This document shows, one piece after another, positions 23,602 through 37,277 of a DNA stretch of 60,158 nucleotides (the stretch's first letter is position 1; each line of letters begins with the position of its first letter). The DNA comes from Pseudomonas sp. Ant30-3 (GTDB taxonomy: Bacteria > Pseudomonadota > Gammaproteobacteria > Pseudomonadales > Pseudomonadaceae). A model generated the notes under the pieces. The model was not told where the DNA came from and did no database searches. It was given only the letters and a program-made list of their open reading frames with translations. The stretch is from NCBI RefSeq assembly GCF_000690905.1, contig NZ_JMCL01000011.1:1-60158 (forward strand). The letters are read 5' to 3'. The position numbers were made by a program, and so were the translations under genes.

Positions 23602-23623
23602 GTCGGCGCCTCATCGCTACAAT
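23595..23623 (+). promoter_or_regulatory. Candidate dnaA promoter overlapped by a DnaA box
   Basis: A -10 TACAAT (23618-23623) lies 17 bases after TGGATA (23595-23600). The latter is inside the exact DnaA box 23593-23601, so DnaA binding would cover the -35 element. This suggests autorepression; the -35 match is weak, so the assignment is tentative. Confidence 0.55.
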
Positions 23624-23668
23624 GGCTGCTTGTTTTTGCCTCACCGGCTTTCGACTTAGGGGATATCC

Positions 23669-25189
23669 GTGTCAGTGGAACTTTGGCAGCAGTGCGTAGA
23701 GCTTTTGCGCGATGAGCTGCCGGCCCAACAATTCAACACTTGGATCCGTCCACTACAGGTCGAAGCCGAAGGCGACGAACTGCGTGTTTACGCGCCGAAT
23801 CGTTTTGTCCTCGACTGGGTTAACGAAAAGTATCTGGGCCGGGTCATGGAATTGCTCGACGAGCATGGCAATGGCTTCGCGCCTGCGCTCTCCTTGTTAA
23901 TAGGCAGCAAACGCAGCTCAGTACCACGTGCTGCACCGAATGCGCCGCTGGCCGCTGCGGCCTCGCAGGCTCAGATAACTCATGCCCCGGTCAATGCGCC
24001 GCAAGTCTCACCTGTAGCCGCACCGACCAAGCGCTCCACGCAAAAACTCGCCGACATGAGCGAGGAGCCGTCTCGCGACAGCTTCGACCCGATGGCAGGC
24101 GCCAGTTCGCAGCAAGCTCCGATTCGTTCCGAGCAGCGCACGGTCCAGGTCGAAGGTGCGCTCAAGCACACCAGTTACCTGAACCGTACCTTCACCTTCG
24201 AAAACTTCGTTGAGGGTAAGTCCAACCAGCTGGCACGCGCAGCTGCCTGGCAGGTCGCAGACAATCCCAAGCACGGTTACAACCCGCTCTTCCTTTATGG
24301 CGGTGTTGGTTTGGGTAAGACGCACTTGATGCATGCTGTGGGTAACCATCTGTTAAAGAAGAATCCGAACGCCAAGGTCGTGTACCTGCATTCCGAGCGT
24401 TTCGTGGCCGACATGGTCAAGGCGCTGCAACTGAACGCGATCAACGAATTCAAGCGTTTCTATCGTTCGGTAGATGCACTGCTGATCGATGACATTCAGT
24501 TTTTCGCCCGCAAGGAGCGCTCGCAGGAAGAATTCTTCCACACCTTCAACGCGTTGCTTGAAGGTGGTCAGCAGGTCATTCTCACCAGTGACCGCTATCC
24601 AAAAGAAATCGAAGGCCTGGAAGAGCGCTTGAAATCTCGCTTTGGCTGGGGCCTGACCGTTGCAGTCGAGCCGCCGGAGCTGGAGACACGTGTAGCGATC
24701 CTGATGAAAAAGGCCGATCAGGCCAAAGTCGATCTGCCGCACGATGCTGCGTTCTTCATTGCCCAGCGCATTCGCTCCAACGTCCGCGAGCTGGAAGGCG
24801 CGCTGAAACGCGTGATCGCCCATTCGCACTTCATGGGCCGCGACATCACCATCGAGCTGATTCGTGAATCCCTTAAGGACCTTTTGGCACTTCAAGACAA
24901 ACTGGTCTCTGTGGATAACATTCAGCGCACGGTCGCCGAGTACTACAAAATCAAGATTTCGGATTTGCTATCCAAGCGTCGTTCACGCTCGGTCGCTCGT
25001 CCGCGTCAGGTTGCCATGGCGTTGTCCAAGGAGTTGACTAACCACAGCCTGCCGGAAATCGGCGATGTGTTTGGCGGCCGCGACCACACGACCGTTTTGC
25101 ACGCCTGCCGCAAGATCAACGAACTCAAGGAATCCGACGCGGACATCCGCGAGGACTACAAGAACCTGCTGCGTACACTGACTACTTGA
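23669..25189 (+). CDS. dnaA: Chromosomal replication initiator protein DnaA
   Basis: A 506-residue initiator that starts at a GTG (23669). Domain I (about 1-80, [24 protein letters not shown]) is followed by a variable Ala/Pro/Ser linker (about 85-165). The AAA+ domain has Walker A GGVGLGKT at 211-218 and Walker [10 protein letters not shown]. The C-terminal domain IV has the DnaA signature [15 protein letters not shown]. An exact DnaA box lies inside the coding sequence at 24910. dnaN follows after 39 bases. Confidence 0.99.
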   Translation: MSVELWQQCVELLRDELPAQQFNTWIRPLQVEAEGDELRVYAPNRFVLDWVNEKYLGRVMELLDEHGNGFAPALSLLIGSKRSSVPRAAPNAPLAAAASQAQITHAPVNAPQVSPVAAPTKRSTQKLADMSEEPSRDSFDPMAGASSQQAPIRSEQRTVQVEGALKHTSYLNRTFTFENFVEGKSNQLARAAAWQVADNPKHGYNPLFLYGGVGLGKTHLMHAVGNHLLKKNPNAKVVYLHSERFVADMVKALQLNAINEFKRFYRSVDALLIDDIQFFARKERSQEEFFHTFNALLEGGQQVILTSDRYPKEIEGLEERLKSRFGWGLTVAVEPPELETRVAILMKKADQAKVDLPHDAAFFIAQRIRSNVRELEGALKRVIAHSHFMGRDITIELIRESLKDLLALQDKLVSVDNIQRTVAEYYKIKISDLLSKRRSRSVARPRQVAMALSKELTNHSLPEIGDVFGGRDHTTVLHACRKINELKESDADIREDYKNLLRTLTT

Positions 25190-25228
25190 TGAACACCAGC
25201 GCAGCTTATTAAGGCAAGGGACTAGACC

Positions 25229-26332
25229 ATGCATTTCACCATTCAACGCGAAGCCCTGTTGAAACCTCTGCAACTGGTCGCAGGCGTTGTCGAACGCCGA
25301 CAGACCTTGCCGGTGCTCTCCAACGTGCTGCTGGTTGTCGAAGGCCAGCAACTGTCGCTGACCGGTACCGACCTGGAAGTCGAGCTGGTGGGTCGTGTGC
25401 AGCTCGACGAGCCTGCCGATCCAGGTTCGATTACTGTACCCGCGCGCAAGCTGATGGATATCTGCAAAAGCTTGCCGAACGATGCACTGATCGACATCAA
25501 GGTCGACGAGCAAAAACTCGTGGTGAAGGCCGGCCGCAGCCGCTTTACCCTTTCGACCTTGCCGGCCGACGATTTCCCGACGGTAGAAGAAGGCCCGGGC
25601 TCTCTGACCTGCAGCCTGGAGCAGAGCAAGCTACGCCGTCTGATCGAGCGCACCAGCTTCGCCATGGCCCAACAGGACGTTCGTTATTACCTGAACGGCA
25701 TGTTGCTGGAAGTCTCGGCGGGCATCATCCGCGCTGTGGCAACCGACGGTCACCGTCTGGCGATGTGCTCGATGCAGGCAGACATTGGTCAACCGGATCG
25801 CCATCAGGTGATCGTGCCGCGCAAGGGTATTCTTGAGTTGGCGCGTCTGCTGACCGAACCGGACGGCATTGTCAGCATCGTCCTTGGTCAACACCACATC
25901 CGTGCGACTACTGGCGAGTTCACCTTCACCTCGAAACTGGTCGACGGTAAATTCCCGGATTACGAGCGCGTGCTGCCCAAAGGTGGCGACAAGCTGGTAT
26001 TGGGCGACCGTCAGGCATTGCGCGAAGCGTTTAGTCGTACCGCTATTCTGTCCAACGAGAAGTACCGCGGTATCCGTCTGCAGCTGGCCAATGGTCAGTT
26101 GAAGATTCAGGCCAACAACCCGGAGCAGGAAGAAGCGGAAGAAGAAGTCGGCGTTGAGTACAACGGCGGAAACCTCGAAATCGGTTTTAACGTGAGCTAC
26201 CTGCTCGACGTGCTGGGTGTGATGACTACTGAACAGGTGCGCCTGATTCTGTCCGACTCCAACAGCAGTGCGCTGGTGCAAGAGTCGGATAATGACGACT
26301 CGGCATACGTTGTCATGCCGATGCGTCTGTAA
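25229..26332 (+). CDS. dnaN: DNA polymerase III beta subunit (sliding clamp)
   Basis: The 367-residue ring-forming clamp with three repeated domains. The N-terminus MHFTIQREALLKPLQLVAGVVERRQTLPVLSN and the C-terminal VVMPMRL are typical. An acidic insertion, EEAEEEVGVEYNG, lies in domain 3. It has standard synteny between dnaA and recF, and recF starts 20 bases beyond. Confidence 0.99.
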   Translation: MHFTIQREALLKPLQLVAGVVERRQTLPVLSNVLLVVEGQQLSLTGTDLEVELVGRVQLDEPADPGSITVPARKLMDICKSLPNDALIDIKVDEQKLVVKAGRSRFTLSTLPADDFPTVEEGPGSLTCSLEQSKLRRLIERTSFAMAQQDVRYYLNGMLLEVSAGIIRAVATDGHRLAMCSMQADIGQPDRHQVIVPRKGILELARLLTEPDGIVSIVLGQHHIRATTGEFTFTSKLVDGKFPDYERVLPKGGDKLVLGDRQALREAFSRTAILSNEKYRGIRLQLANGQLKIQANNPEQEEAEEEVGVEYNGGNLEIGFNVSYLLDVLGVMTTEQVRLILSDSNSSALVQESDNDDSAYVVMPMRL

Positions 26333-26352
26333 TCATGCTCAGCAGAAGCTAG

Positions 26353-29879
<3,527 letters not shown>

Positions 29880-29900
29880 TTCGGCGGACCTGCAATACAA

Positions 29901-29933
29901 AAAGGCCAGCGCATATGCGCTGGCCTTTTTTTT
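29901..29933 (+). terminator. gyrB terminator
   Basis: GGCCAGCGCATATGCGCTGGCC is a perfect palindrome (29904-29925) flanked by A5 and followed by T8. It closes the dnaA-dnaN-recF-gyrB series and may also work on the minus strand. Confidence 0.93.
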
Positions 29934-30126
29934 AGCGCTATTAGTGCATTTCATGTTCATCGCGGACGACTGCTTCCGCTTGTTCCGTATCAGAAAGGGA
30001 TGTGTCCCTCATGCTTGGCAGAAAGGACCTACATACCGCATATCCGGTGCTATTTATCCTACAGCCTTCTCCCACGCGCATGACTGTGGGGAGTCGTCTT
30101 AATGGAAATGGAACAGGGAGTGAGAT

Positions 30127-30645
30127 ATGCCAACACCGGCCTATATACAAATCAGTGGCTATAAGCAGGGATTGATCACCGCAGGGGCATCTACGGCCGA
30201 ATCGATTGGGAACATCTATCAGGAAGGCCACGAAGATGAAGTGATGGTTCAGGCATTCAGCCATCAAATCATCATTCCCAGGGACCCCCAATCCGGCCAA
30301 GCCACCGGCCAACGTGTGCATAAGCCCTTAATGATTTCTAAGGTCTTCGATAAAGCTTCTCCGTTAATTTTGAATGCGTTAACAAGTGGAGAAGTGTTGG
30401 AAATCTGTCGTATAGATTGGTATCGAACGGCTACAACAGGCAACCAGGAGCTTTACTACAGCATTGAGCTCGAAGACGCAGTTATTGTAGATGTACAAAG
30501 CAGAATGCCGCATTGCCAGGACCCGAACATGGGTCATTTCACGCATCTCGAAGACGTATATTTCACGTACCGAAAAATCACTTGGACTCACGAAGTCTGC
30601 GGTACGTCTGGATCTGATGACTGGCGCGCTCCGATTAAAACCTGA
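30127..30645 (+). CDS. hcp: Orphan Hcp family type VI secretion tube protein
   Basis: A 172-residue protein recognisable as Hcp: MPTPAYIQISGYKQGLITAG at the start, then HQIIIPRDPQSGQATGQRVHKPLMISKVFDKASPLILNAL, and the late EDVYFTYRKITWTHEVCGT strand. Hcp hexamers stack into the T6SS tube and can carry effectors. No other T6SS gene is nearby, so this is an auxiliary copy. The GGGAGTGAG ribosome site gives a clear start. Base composition is more AT-rich than the neighbours and the gene is bracketed by terminators, which hints at acquisition. Confidence 0.9.
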   Translation: MPTPAYIQISGYKQGLITAGASTAESIGNIYQEGHEDEVMVQAFSHQIIIPRDPQSGQATGQRVHKPLMISKVFDKASPLILNALTSGEVLEICRIDWYRTATTGNQELYYSIELEDAVIVDVQSRMPHCQDPNMGHFTHLEDVYFTYRKITWTHEVCGTSGSDDWRAPIKT

Positions 30646-30667
30646 ATCCAGAGCTCAATCGCAAACA

Positions 30668-30699
30668 CAAAAAAACCGGCTATATCAGCCGGTTTTTTT
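30668..30699 (+). terminator. hcp terminator
   Basis: CCGGCT / AGCCGG (30676-30692) with a 5-base loop, flanked by A-rich and T7 runs, 23 bases after the hcp stop. The next about 115 bases (30700-30815) are unusually AT-rich with no gene. Confidence 0.9.
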
Positions 30700-30827
30700 A
30701 CGTCTAAAAAAAACTTATGCACCTTTTCAGGTTTTTTATGATCTCTTTAAATATGTATTAATATCATGCAGTTACAGTGATTTAATCCAGCTTTATGGCA
30801 GAACAGTACACAGGTTATCCACAAATT

Positions 30828-31607
30828 TCAGACAGCGATTTGATCAGACGATACCGGAGCCTGAGGCATTGGCGGTATCGACCCCATCTCCCGCTGCATT
30901 TGTTCATTCCACGCCTGAACCCGATCATTAAGTGCAGCAATGGCCCGCGGCCCGCTACCCTCGGCATACATCGGTTCGCCAATAATGACAGTGATAACGC
31001 CCTGCTTCTTCGCCCAACCACTCTTAGGCCAAAACTTACCAGCATTGTGCGCAATCGGCAGCACGGGAAGGTCGGCATTCACGGCCAACGCTGTTCCACC
31101 ACGAGAGAACTTGCCAACAGTGCCGTACGGGACACGCGTACCCTCAGGAAAGATCAGCACCCAGACGCCGTCCTTGAGCAATTCATCGCCCTTCTTCGCC
31201 ACATGCTTGAGCGCCGATTTCGGGTTATCGCGATCAATAGCAATCGGCCGCAGCATCGCCATGGCCCAGCCGAAAAACGGCACAAACAGTAACGAGCGCT
31301 TCAGCACCTGGCTTAATGGCTGAAAGTAAGCTGAAAGAAAAAACGTTTCCCAAGTGCTCTGGTGATTAGACTGAATCACGCACGGTCGGTCAGGCACATT
31401 TTCGGCGCCTTTGATCTCATAGCTGATGCCCAGGAAAACCTTGCTCAGCCACAGCGCACAGCGGCACCAGTAAACATTGATAAAACGGTAGCGCGCCTTG
31501 AATGGCAGAAAAGGCGCGATAAAAAAGCTCAGGCTGCACCAGAGCAAAGAGCTGGTGCCCAGCAGCAGGTAAAAGAGGAAGGTTCTGATGGCCTGCAGTA
31601 TCGACAT
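30828..31607 (-). CDS. lptA: 1-acyl-sn-glycerol-3-phosphate acyltransferase family protein
   Basis: A 259-residue PlsC-type membrane enzyme. An N-terminal hydrophobic segment (about 8-35) precedes the acyltransferase motif NHQSTWE and the FPEGTRVPYG motif III. It would acylate lysophosphatidic acid or another lysophospholipid. In P. aeruginosa the syntenic gene (between gyrB and gmhB) is called lptA, and I use that name by synteny. It precedes gmhB in reverse order on the minus strand, downstream of glyQ-glyS-gmhB, and is probably in the same operon. Confidence 0.88.
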   Translation of the reverse strand: MSILQAIRTFLFYLLLGTSSLLWCSLSFFIAPFLPFKARYRFINVYWCRCALWLSKVFLGISYEIKGAENVPDRPCVIQSNHQSTWETFFLSAYFQPLSQVLKRSLLFVPFFGWAMAMLRPIAIDRDNPKSALKHVAKKGDELLKDGVWVLIFPEGTRVPYGTVGKFSRGGTALAVNADLPVLPIAHNAGKFWPKSGWAKKQGVITVIIGEPMYAEGSGPRAIAALNDRVQAWNEQMQREMGSIPPMPQAPVSSDQIAV

Positions 31608-31690
31608 GGTGACGTTTACCGTTGCGGGCTCTGCCCGTCTATATAAAGCGCAATCCCGATCAATCCTTGGTCAGGAATCTCGAAAACGCT

Positions 31691-32224
31691 CTAATTGTGG
31701 ATAAGTTCTGCGGCAATCGCCGCTAGATCATCAAAAATCAGTGTGCCTTCCGGAAGGGTCTTGCCCATGGTATTTTCGCCTTTTCCGGTCTTCACTAAAA
31801 CTGGCTGTGAATCGACGGCTTTGGCAGCCTCCAGGTCACCAAGGCTATCCCCGACGAACCAGATACCGTTCAGCGGCACTTCATAATGCGCGGCGATGGT
31901 TTTCAGCATCCCCGGTTTTGGTTTGCGGCAATCGCAACCGTCGTCCGGCCCATGCGGACAGTAGACGATCAGCCCGACTTCACCGCCCTGCTCCGCCACC
32001 AGCGCACGCAAACGCTGGTGCATGGCATCCAGGGTCGCGAGATTGTAGTAACCGCGCGCAATGCCCGACTGGTTGGTCGCCACAGCCACCGTCCAGCCGG
32101 CCTTGCTCAACTGCGCGATGGCCTCGATCGAGCCGGGGAGCGGATTCCACTCCTCCACCGACTTGATGTAAGCGTCGGAGTCGTAATTGATTACTCCATC
32201 CCGATCGAGAATCAGCAGTTTCAA
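31691..32224 (-). CDS. gmhB: D-glycero-beta-D-manno-heptose 1,7-bisphosphate 7-phosphatase
   Basis: A 177-residue HAD-superfamily phosphatase of the heptose pathway for LPS core. HAD motif I is LDRDGVINYD (Asp7, Asp9). The Zn-binding cluster CPHGPDDGCDCRKPKPG, diagnostic of GmhB, is present and is followed by the GDSLGDLEAAKA motif. The gene starts 6 bases past the glyS stop. Its last codons, reading LIHN then stop, encode an exact DnaA-box 9-mer. Confidence 0.95.
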   Translation of the reverse strand: MKLLILDRDGVINYDSDAYIKSVEEWNPLPGSIEAIAQLSKAGWTVAVATNQSGIARGYYNLATLDAMHQRLRALVAEQGGEVGLIVYCPHGPDDGCDCRKPKPGMLKTIAAHYEVPLNGIWFVGDSLGDLEAAKAVDSQPVLVKTGKGENTMGKTLPEGTLIFDDLAAIAAELIHN

Positions 32225-32230
32225 ACAGTC

Positions 32231-34285
32231 TCACCCCAGCAGCGAAATATCGGCGACGCCGAGGAACAAGCCACGTAGACGCGCCAGCAGCGCGTAGCGA
32301 TTGGCGCGGACGTTGGCATCTTCGGCGTTGACCATCACCGCTTCGAAGAATGCGTCGACCGGCTCGCGCAATGCAGCCAGGCGCGCTAACGACTCGCTGT
32401 ACTGACGCGCAGCCGCCATCGGTTGCACGGCTTGATCGGCCTGTTGAATCGCCGAATACAGGGAGAACTCGTTGGCGTTGTCGAAGTACTTGGCTTCCAC
32501 GACGGCGGGAACGTTGCCCTCAACCTTGCTCAACAAGTTCGAAACGCGTTTGTTGACTGCGGCGAGCGCAGCGGCTTCCGGCAACTTGCGGAACGCTTCG
32601 ACCGCTTGCACACGCTGATCGAAGTCCAGCGCCGAGCCTGGCTTGAGGGCACGCACCGAGAGATAAGTGCCGACATCGACGCCTTCGTCTTCGTAGCGCG
32701 CACGCAGACGATCGAAGATGAATTCCAGCACCGCCTCGTTGAGGCCGGCCGACTTCACCTTGGTACCGAACGCCTGCACCGCAAATGCCACGGCGTCGTT
32801 CAGGTCGAGGTCGAGCTTCTTGTCGATCAGGATGCGCAACACCCCCAGCGCTGCACGACGCAGGGCATACGGGTCTTTGCTGCCGGTAGGCAACATGCCG
32901 ATACCGAAAATGCCCACCAACGTGTCGAGCTTGTCGGCGATGGCCACGGCGGCACCGGTCAAGGTCGTCGGCAGCTCGGCACCGGCGCCGCGCGGCATGT
33001 ATTGCTCATTCAGCGCCAGCGCGACTTCTTGCGGCTCGCCGTCGTTAAGGGCGTAGTAGTAACCGGCGACGCCTTGCATCTCCGGGAACTCGCCGACCAT
33101 TTCGGTCGACAGGTCGCACTTGGAGAGCAGGCCGGCGCGGGTTGCCCACGCGGCGTTGCCGCCAATGCGCTGAGCGATGAACGCGGCCAGTCTGGAAACG
33201 CGCTCGGCTTTGTCGTAGACGCTGCCGAGTTTTTCCTGGAACACCACGTTCTGCAGGCGCAGGTTGAAGGTTTCGAGTTTCTGCTTCTTGTCTTGCTTGA
33301 AGAAGAACTCGGCATCGGTGAGGCGTGGGCGAACCACTTTCTCATTACCCGCGATGATCTGTTGCGGGTCTTTGCTTTCGATGTTGGCCACAGTAATGAA
33401 ACGCGGCAGCAACTTGCCGTCCGCATCCAGCAGGCAGAAATACTTCTGATTGTCCTGCATGGTGGTGATCAGCGCTTCTTGCGGCACATCGAGAAAACGT
33501 TCCTCGAACGAGCACACCAGTGGCACCGGCCATTCGACCAGCGCGGTCACTTCATCCAGCAACGCAGGCGGAACGATCGCGGTCCCTTCCTGCAGGGTTG
33601 CCAGTTCTTCAGTGCGCTTGCTGATCAGTGCGCGACGCTCGCTGGCATCGGCCAGCACGTAGGCGGCACGCAGGTCGCTGAGGTAATTGGCCGGCGAAGT
33701 AATGCGCACGCTTTCAGGATGATGGAAGCGGTGACCACGGGAGTCGCGACCAGACTTCTGCGCCAGGATTGTGCAATCGATGACCTGGTCACCCAGCAGC
33801 ATGACCAGCCACTGAGTCGGGCGGACGAACTCTTCCTTGCGCGCGCCCCAGCGCATGCGCTTGGGAATCGGCAGGTCGTTCAGGGAATCTTCGACGATGG
33901 TCGGCAGCAGGCTCGCTGTCGGCTTGCCGGCAATGCTCTGGCTGTAACGCAGTTTCGGGCCGCTCTGATCGATTTCGCTCAGGTCGACGCCGCACTTCTT
34001 GGCGAAGCCCAACGCTGCTTGCGTTGGATTGCCATCGGCATCAAACGCGGCCTGACGGGGCGGGCCATCGAGATTGATGCTGCGATCCGGCTGCTGAGTG
34101 GCCAACGCCGTGATCAGCACCGCCAGACGACGCGGCGCGGCGTAGACGGTTTTGGTCTCGTAGTTCAGGCCGGCAGCCTGCAGGCCTTTGTCGATCCCGG
34201 CAAGGAACGCATCGGCCAGGGTGTTGAGGGCTTTGGGTGGCAGTTCTTCGGTGCCCAGTTCAACCAGAAAATCTTGAGCACTCAT
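32231..34285 (-). CDS. glyS: Glycyl-tRNA synthetase beta subunit
   Basis: The 684-residue beta subunit of the bacterial alpha2beta2 glycyl-tRNA synthetase, containing tRNA-binding and HD-like domains. The N-terminus [20 protein letters not shown] is characteristic. The start overlaps the glyQ stop by 4 bases, consistent with coupled translation for stoichiometric assembly. Confidence 0.98.
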   Translation of the reverse strand: MSAQDFLVELGTEELPPKALNTLADAFLAGIDKGLQAAGLNYETKTVYAAPRRLAVLITALATQQPDRSINLDGPPRQAAFDADGNPTQAALGFAKKCGVDLSEIDQSGPKLRYSQSIAGKPTASLLPTIVEDSLNDLPIPKRMRWGARKEEFVRPTQWLVMLLGDQVIDCTILAQKSGRDSRGHRFHHPESVRITSPANYLSDLRAAYVLADASERRALISKRTEELATLQEGTAIVPPALLDEVTALVEWPVPLVCSFEERFLDVPQEALITTMQDNQKYFCLLDADGKLLPRFITVANIESKDPQQIIAGNEKVVRPRLTDAEFFFKQDKKQKLETFNLRLQNVVFQEKLGSVYDKAERVSRLAAFIAQRIGGNAAWATRAGLLSKCDLSTEMVGEFPEMQGVAGYYYALNDGEPQEVALALNEQYMPRGAGAELPTTLTGAAVAIADKLDTLVGIFGIGMLPTGSKDPYALRRAALGVLRILIDKKLDLDLNDAVAFAVQAFGTKVKSAGLNEAVLEFIFDRLRARYEDEGVDVGTYLSVRALKPGSALDFDQRVQAVEAFRKLPEAAALAAVNKRVSNLLSKVEGNVPAVVEAKYFDNANEFSLYSAIQQADQAVQPMAAARQYSESLARLAALREPVDAFFEAVMVNAEDANVRANRYALLARLRGLFLGVADISLLG

Positions 34286-35235
34286 TGTGCAGCCTCCAGC
34301 TTGGCCAGTACTTCATCACGCAGGTCCGGGGTCGCCATCGGGAAGCCCAGCTTGGCGCGCGCCAGCAGGTAGGCTTGCGCAACGGAACGCGCCAGGGTGC
34401 GCACGCGCAGGATGTATTGCTGACGCGCAGTCACGGAAATGGCCCGGCGCGCATCCAGCAGGTTGAAGGTATGGGACGCCTTCAGGACCATTTCGTAGCT
34501 CGGCAGCGGCAATGGCTGGTCGAGTTCGATCAGGCGCTTGGCTTCGCTTTCGTAGAAGTCGAACAGTTCGAACAGCTTCTCGACGTTGGCGTGCTCGAAG
34601 TTGTAGGTCGACTGCTCCACTTCGTTCTGGTGGAACACATCGCCGTAGGTCACTTTGCCCATCGGGCCGTCAGCCCAGACCAGGTCGTAGACCGAATCCA
34701 CACCTTGCAGGTACATGGCCAGACGCTCGAGACCGTAAGTGATCTCGCCCGTTACCGGATAGCATTCGATGCCGCCTGCTTGCTGGAAGTAGGTGAACTG
34801 CGTCACTTCCATGCCGTTGAGCCAGACTTCCCAGCCCAGACCCCAGGCGCCCAGTGTCGGCGATTCCCAGTTGTCTTCGACGAAGCGGATGTCGTGGACC
34901 AATGGGTCAAGGCCGACGTGTTTGAGCGAGCCCAGGTACAGTTCCTGAAAGTTGTCCGGGTTCGGCTTCAGGACTACCTGGAACTGATAGTAGTGCTGCA
35001 GACGGTTCGGGTTTTCGCCGTAGCGGCCGTCAGTCGGGCGACGACTGGGCTGCACATAAGCGGCGTTCCAGGTTTCCGGGCCAATGGCGCGCAGAAACGT
35101 GGCAGTGTGGAAAGTGCCGGCGCCTACTTCCATATCGTAGGGCTGAAGTACCACGCAACCTTGCTCGGCCCAGTATTGCTGGAGGGCGAGGATCAAGTCT
35201 TGGAAGGTACGCACGGCTGGCGTAGGCTGGCTCAC
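34282..35235 (-). CDS. glyQ: Glycyl-tRNA synthetase alpha subunit
   Basis: A 317-residue catalytic (class II) subunit. I choose the GTG at 35233-35235 (read [16 protein letters not shown]), preceded by AGGTG. A longer frame from 35367 adds 44 residues that overlap the divergent tag promoter and gene start and do not belong to the family. The typical segments [19 protein letters not shown] and [19 protein letters not shown] are present. Confidence 0.97.
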   Translation of the reverse strand: MSQPTPAVRTFQDLILALQQYWAEQGCVVLQPYDMEVGAGTFHTATFLRAIGPETWNAAYVQPSRRPTDGRYGENPNRLQHYYQFQVVLKPNPDNFQELYLGSLKHVGLDPLVHDIRFVEDNWESPTLGAWGLGWEVWLNGMEVTQFTYFQQAGGIECYPVTGEITYGLERLAMYLQGVDSVYDLVWADGPMGKVTYGDVFHQNEVEQSTYNFEHANVEKLFELFDFYESEAKRLIELDQPLPLPSYEMVLKASHTFNLLDARRAISVTARQQYILRVRTLARSVAQAYLLARAKLGFPMATPDLRDEVLAKLEAAQ

Positions 35236-35316
35236 GAAATTCACCTGTTTCTTGGGCTGCGATTTAAAGAGCGGGAGTATACCCGATTCGTTCCTGCGCA
35301 CGCCCCCTGGAGCCTT

Positions 35317-35874
35317 ATGCCACGCTGCTTTTGGTGCACTGAAGATCCGCTGTACATGGCTTATCACGATCAGGAGTGGGGCACGCCGCTACGCGATGCG
35401 CAGGGTTTGTTCGAGTTGCTTTTGCTCGAAGGGTTCCAGGCCGGGCTTTCCTGGATCACCGTGCTGCGTAAACGTGAGCGTTATCGCCAGGTGCTGTTCG
35501 GCTTTGACGTACAACGCGTGGCGCAGATGAGCGATGCGGAAATAGAAGAATTGATGCTCGATCCGGGAATCATCCGCAATCGGCTCAAACTCAATGCGGC
35601 CCGGCGCAATGCGCAGGCCTGGCTGGCCCTGGAAGACCCGGTGAAATTCCTCTGGTCGTTCGTCGGCGGTCAGACAGTGACCAACCATTTCAAGGATCGC
35701 AGCGAGGTGCCGGCCGTTACGCCGGTCGCCGTGGAGATGAGCAAAGGCCTGAAAAAGGCCGGTTTCACGTTCGTCGGTCCGACCATTTGTTACGCGTTGA
35801 TGCAGGCATCGGGCATGGTCATGGATCACACCCAGGATTGCGATCGTTACGCGGCGCTGGCGAACGGTGGTTAG
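35317..35874 (+). CDS. tag: DNA-3-methyladenine glycosylase I
   Basis: A 185-residue constitutive alkylation-repair glycosylase of the helix-hairpin-helix superfamily. The zinc-binding residues are visible: Cys4 and His17 at the N-terminus ([15 protein letters not shown]), and the His and Cys of [11 protein letters not shown] near the C-terminus. The start follows GGAG by 5 bases. It is divergent from glyQ with 81 bases between. A much longer same-frame reading upstream is antisense to glyQ and is not real. Confidence 0.96.
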   Translation: MPRCFWCTEDPLYMAYHDQEWGTPLRDAQGLFELLLLEGFQAGLSWITVLRKRERYRQVLFGFDVQRVAQMSDAEIEELMLDPGIIRNRLKLNAARRNAQAWLALEDPVKFLWSFVGGQTVTNHFKDRSEVPAVTPVAVEMSKGLKKAGFTFVGPTICYALMQASGMVMDHTQDCDRYAALANGG

Positions 35875-35912
35875 AATAGCCGCCTCGCACAGCACAAGAT
35901 CAGGAGTGACCT

Positions 35913-36800
35913 GTGGAAAAGTTTAAAGGCGCCTTGCTGGTTGGCGCTCTTCGGCTGTTTGCCCTGCTGCCTTGGCGCGCAGTGCAGGCCGTGGGCTCGG
36001 CGATTGGCTGGGTCATGTGGAAAACCCCGAATCGGTCCCGCGACGTCGTGCGGATCAATCTCTCCAAATGCTTTCCGGAAATGGACCCGGCAGAGCGCGA
36101 ACGGCTGGTCGGTCAGAGCCTGAAAGACATCGGCAAGTCCCTGACCGAGAGCGCCTGCGCGTGGATCTGGCCAGCGCAACGTTCCATCGATCTGGTGCGC
36201 GAAGTCGAAGGCCTCGACGTGTTGAAGGAGGCCCTCGCCTCCGGCAAAGGCGTGGTCGGCATCACCAGTCACTTGGGCAATTGGGAGGTGTTGAACCACT
36301 TCTATTGCAGTCAGTGCAAACCGATCATCTTTTACCGTCCACCGAAGTTGAAAGCGGTAGATGACTTGTTGCGCAAGCAGCGCGTGCAGCTAGGCAACAA
36401 AGTCGCGGCGTCGACCAAGGAAGGCATTCTCAGCGTCATCAAGGAAGTGCGCAAAGGGGGGGCGGTGGGCATTCCCGCTGACCCTGAGCCGTCCGAATCG
36501 GCTGGCATCTTCGTGCCGTTCTTCGCGACCCAGGCACTGACCAGCAAATTTGTCCCGAACATGCTGGCGGGCGGTAAAGCGGTGGGTGTATTTCTGCATG
36601 CGCTGCGTCTGCCCGACGGTTCAGGCTACAAAGTGATTCTCGAAGCGGCGCCGGACGCGATGTACAGTACCGATACCGAAACGTCGTGCGCGGCCATGAG
36701 CAAAGTGGTTGAGCGCTATGTGCGGGCCTATCCGAGCCAGTACATGTGGAGCATGAAGCGCTTCAAGAAACGTCCGCCGGGTGAAGAACGCTGGTACTGA
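35913..36800 (+). CDS. Lipid A biosynthesis lauroyl acyltransferase (HtrB/LpxL type)
   Basis: A 295-residue inner-membrane late acyltransferase starting at a GTG (35913) 6 bases after AGGAG. The HX4E catalytic motif is HLGNWE. The sequence also has PADPEPSESAGIFVPFFATQALTSKF and the C-terminal FKKRPPGEERWY typical of the family. It adds a secondary acyl chain to lipid A. In P. aeruginosa the syntenic gene PA0011 is called htrB1; chain specificity cannot be read from sequence. tag is 38 bases upstream. Confidence 0.9.
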   Translation: MEKFKGALLVGALRLFALLPWRAVQAVGSAIGWVMWKTPNRSRDVVRINLSKCFPEMDPAERERLVGQSLKDIGKSLTESACAWIWPAQRSIDLVREVEGLDVLKEALASGKGVVGITSHLGNWEVLNHFYCSQCKPIIFYRPPKLKAVDDLLRKQRVQLGNKVAASTKEGILSVIKEVRKGGAVGIPADPEPSESAGIFVPFFATQALTSKFVPNMLAGGKAVGVFLHALRLPDGSGYKVILEAAPDAMYSTDTETSCAAMSKVVERYVRAYPSQYMWSMKRFKKRPPGEERWY

Positions 36801-36818
36801 TCCGGTTGTGGATAACTG

Positions 36819-36898
36819 TGTAGGCGCTGGTGGAGCCTGCGATCTTTTGATTCTGATTTAAAAAGAACTAAAGATCGCAGCCTGCGCCAGCTCCTACA
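36819..36898. repeat. REP-like inverted repeat between convergent genes
   Basis: Two 29-base arms (36819-36847 and 36870-36898) pair with four mismatches around a 22-base AT-rich loop. The outer parts share the TGTAGGAGCTGG-type REP end. They lie between convergent htrB-type and TPR genes and could act as a bidirectional terminator. Confidence 0.75.
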
Positions 36899-36904
36899 AA
36901 AGCT

Positions 36905-37213
36905 CTACTGGCGATCGAGCTTCTTCAAAAAGACTGTCATTTCCTTCTCTGCCTGCTTGTCGCCATGGGCGCGAGCGGCTTCCAGCCCTTTCTCCCATGC
37001 CTCCCGTGCTCCCGCAAAATTCGCCATTGCCAGATGAGCTTTGCCCAACAGCTTCCACGCTGCTGAATACTTCGGATCAAACTCGACGCCGCGCTGGAAA
37101 TGCTCGGCTGCCTTGGCATATTCCCCAAGATCGAGATAACCCTTGCCCAAGCCGAAGCGCAGCAGTGAGTTATCCACACCCTTGGCGAGCATTTTTTCCA
37201 GGGATTCGAGCAT
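36905..37213 (-). CDS. Small TPR-repeat protein
   Basis: A 102-residue protein starting at the ATG at 37211-37213 (MLESLEKMLAKGVDN). It contains about two tetratricopeptide repeats (LLRFGLGKGYLDLGEYAKAAEHFQRGVEFDPKY and SAAWKLLGKAHLAMANFAGAREAWEKGLEAARAHG). TPRs mediate protein contacts; the partner is unknown. It is downstream of trkA on the same strand. An exact DnaA box (37170) encodes part of its N-terminal region. Confidence 0.85.
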   Translation of the reverse strand: MLESLEKMLAKGVDNSLLRFGLGKGYLDLGEYAKAAEHFQRGVEFDPKYSAAWKLLGKAHLAMANFAGAREAWEKGLEAARAHGDKQAEKEMTVFLKKLDRQ

Positions 37214-37277
37214 TTTGCACCTCTCTTCAGACAGCGATCGTTTCCACGCTGAGCATGACAACGATCTGGTTACGAGA

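Noticed and set aside
30491..30931. 146-codon plus-strand frame overlapping the hcp end and the lptA 3' end
   Set aside because: It crosses the hcp terminator, is in a different frame from hcp and has no family features.
32423..34372. 649-codon plus-strand open frame opposite glyS
   Set aside because: Shadow frame; glyS is unambiguous on the other strand.
34237..35874. A 545-codon protein ending in the Tag glycosylase
   Set aside because: The first 360 codons are antisense to glyQ and lack family similarity; the 185-residue Tag starting at 35317 has its own ribosome site and the family N-terminus.
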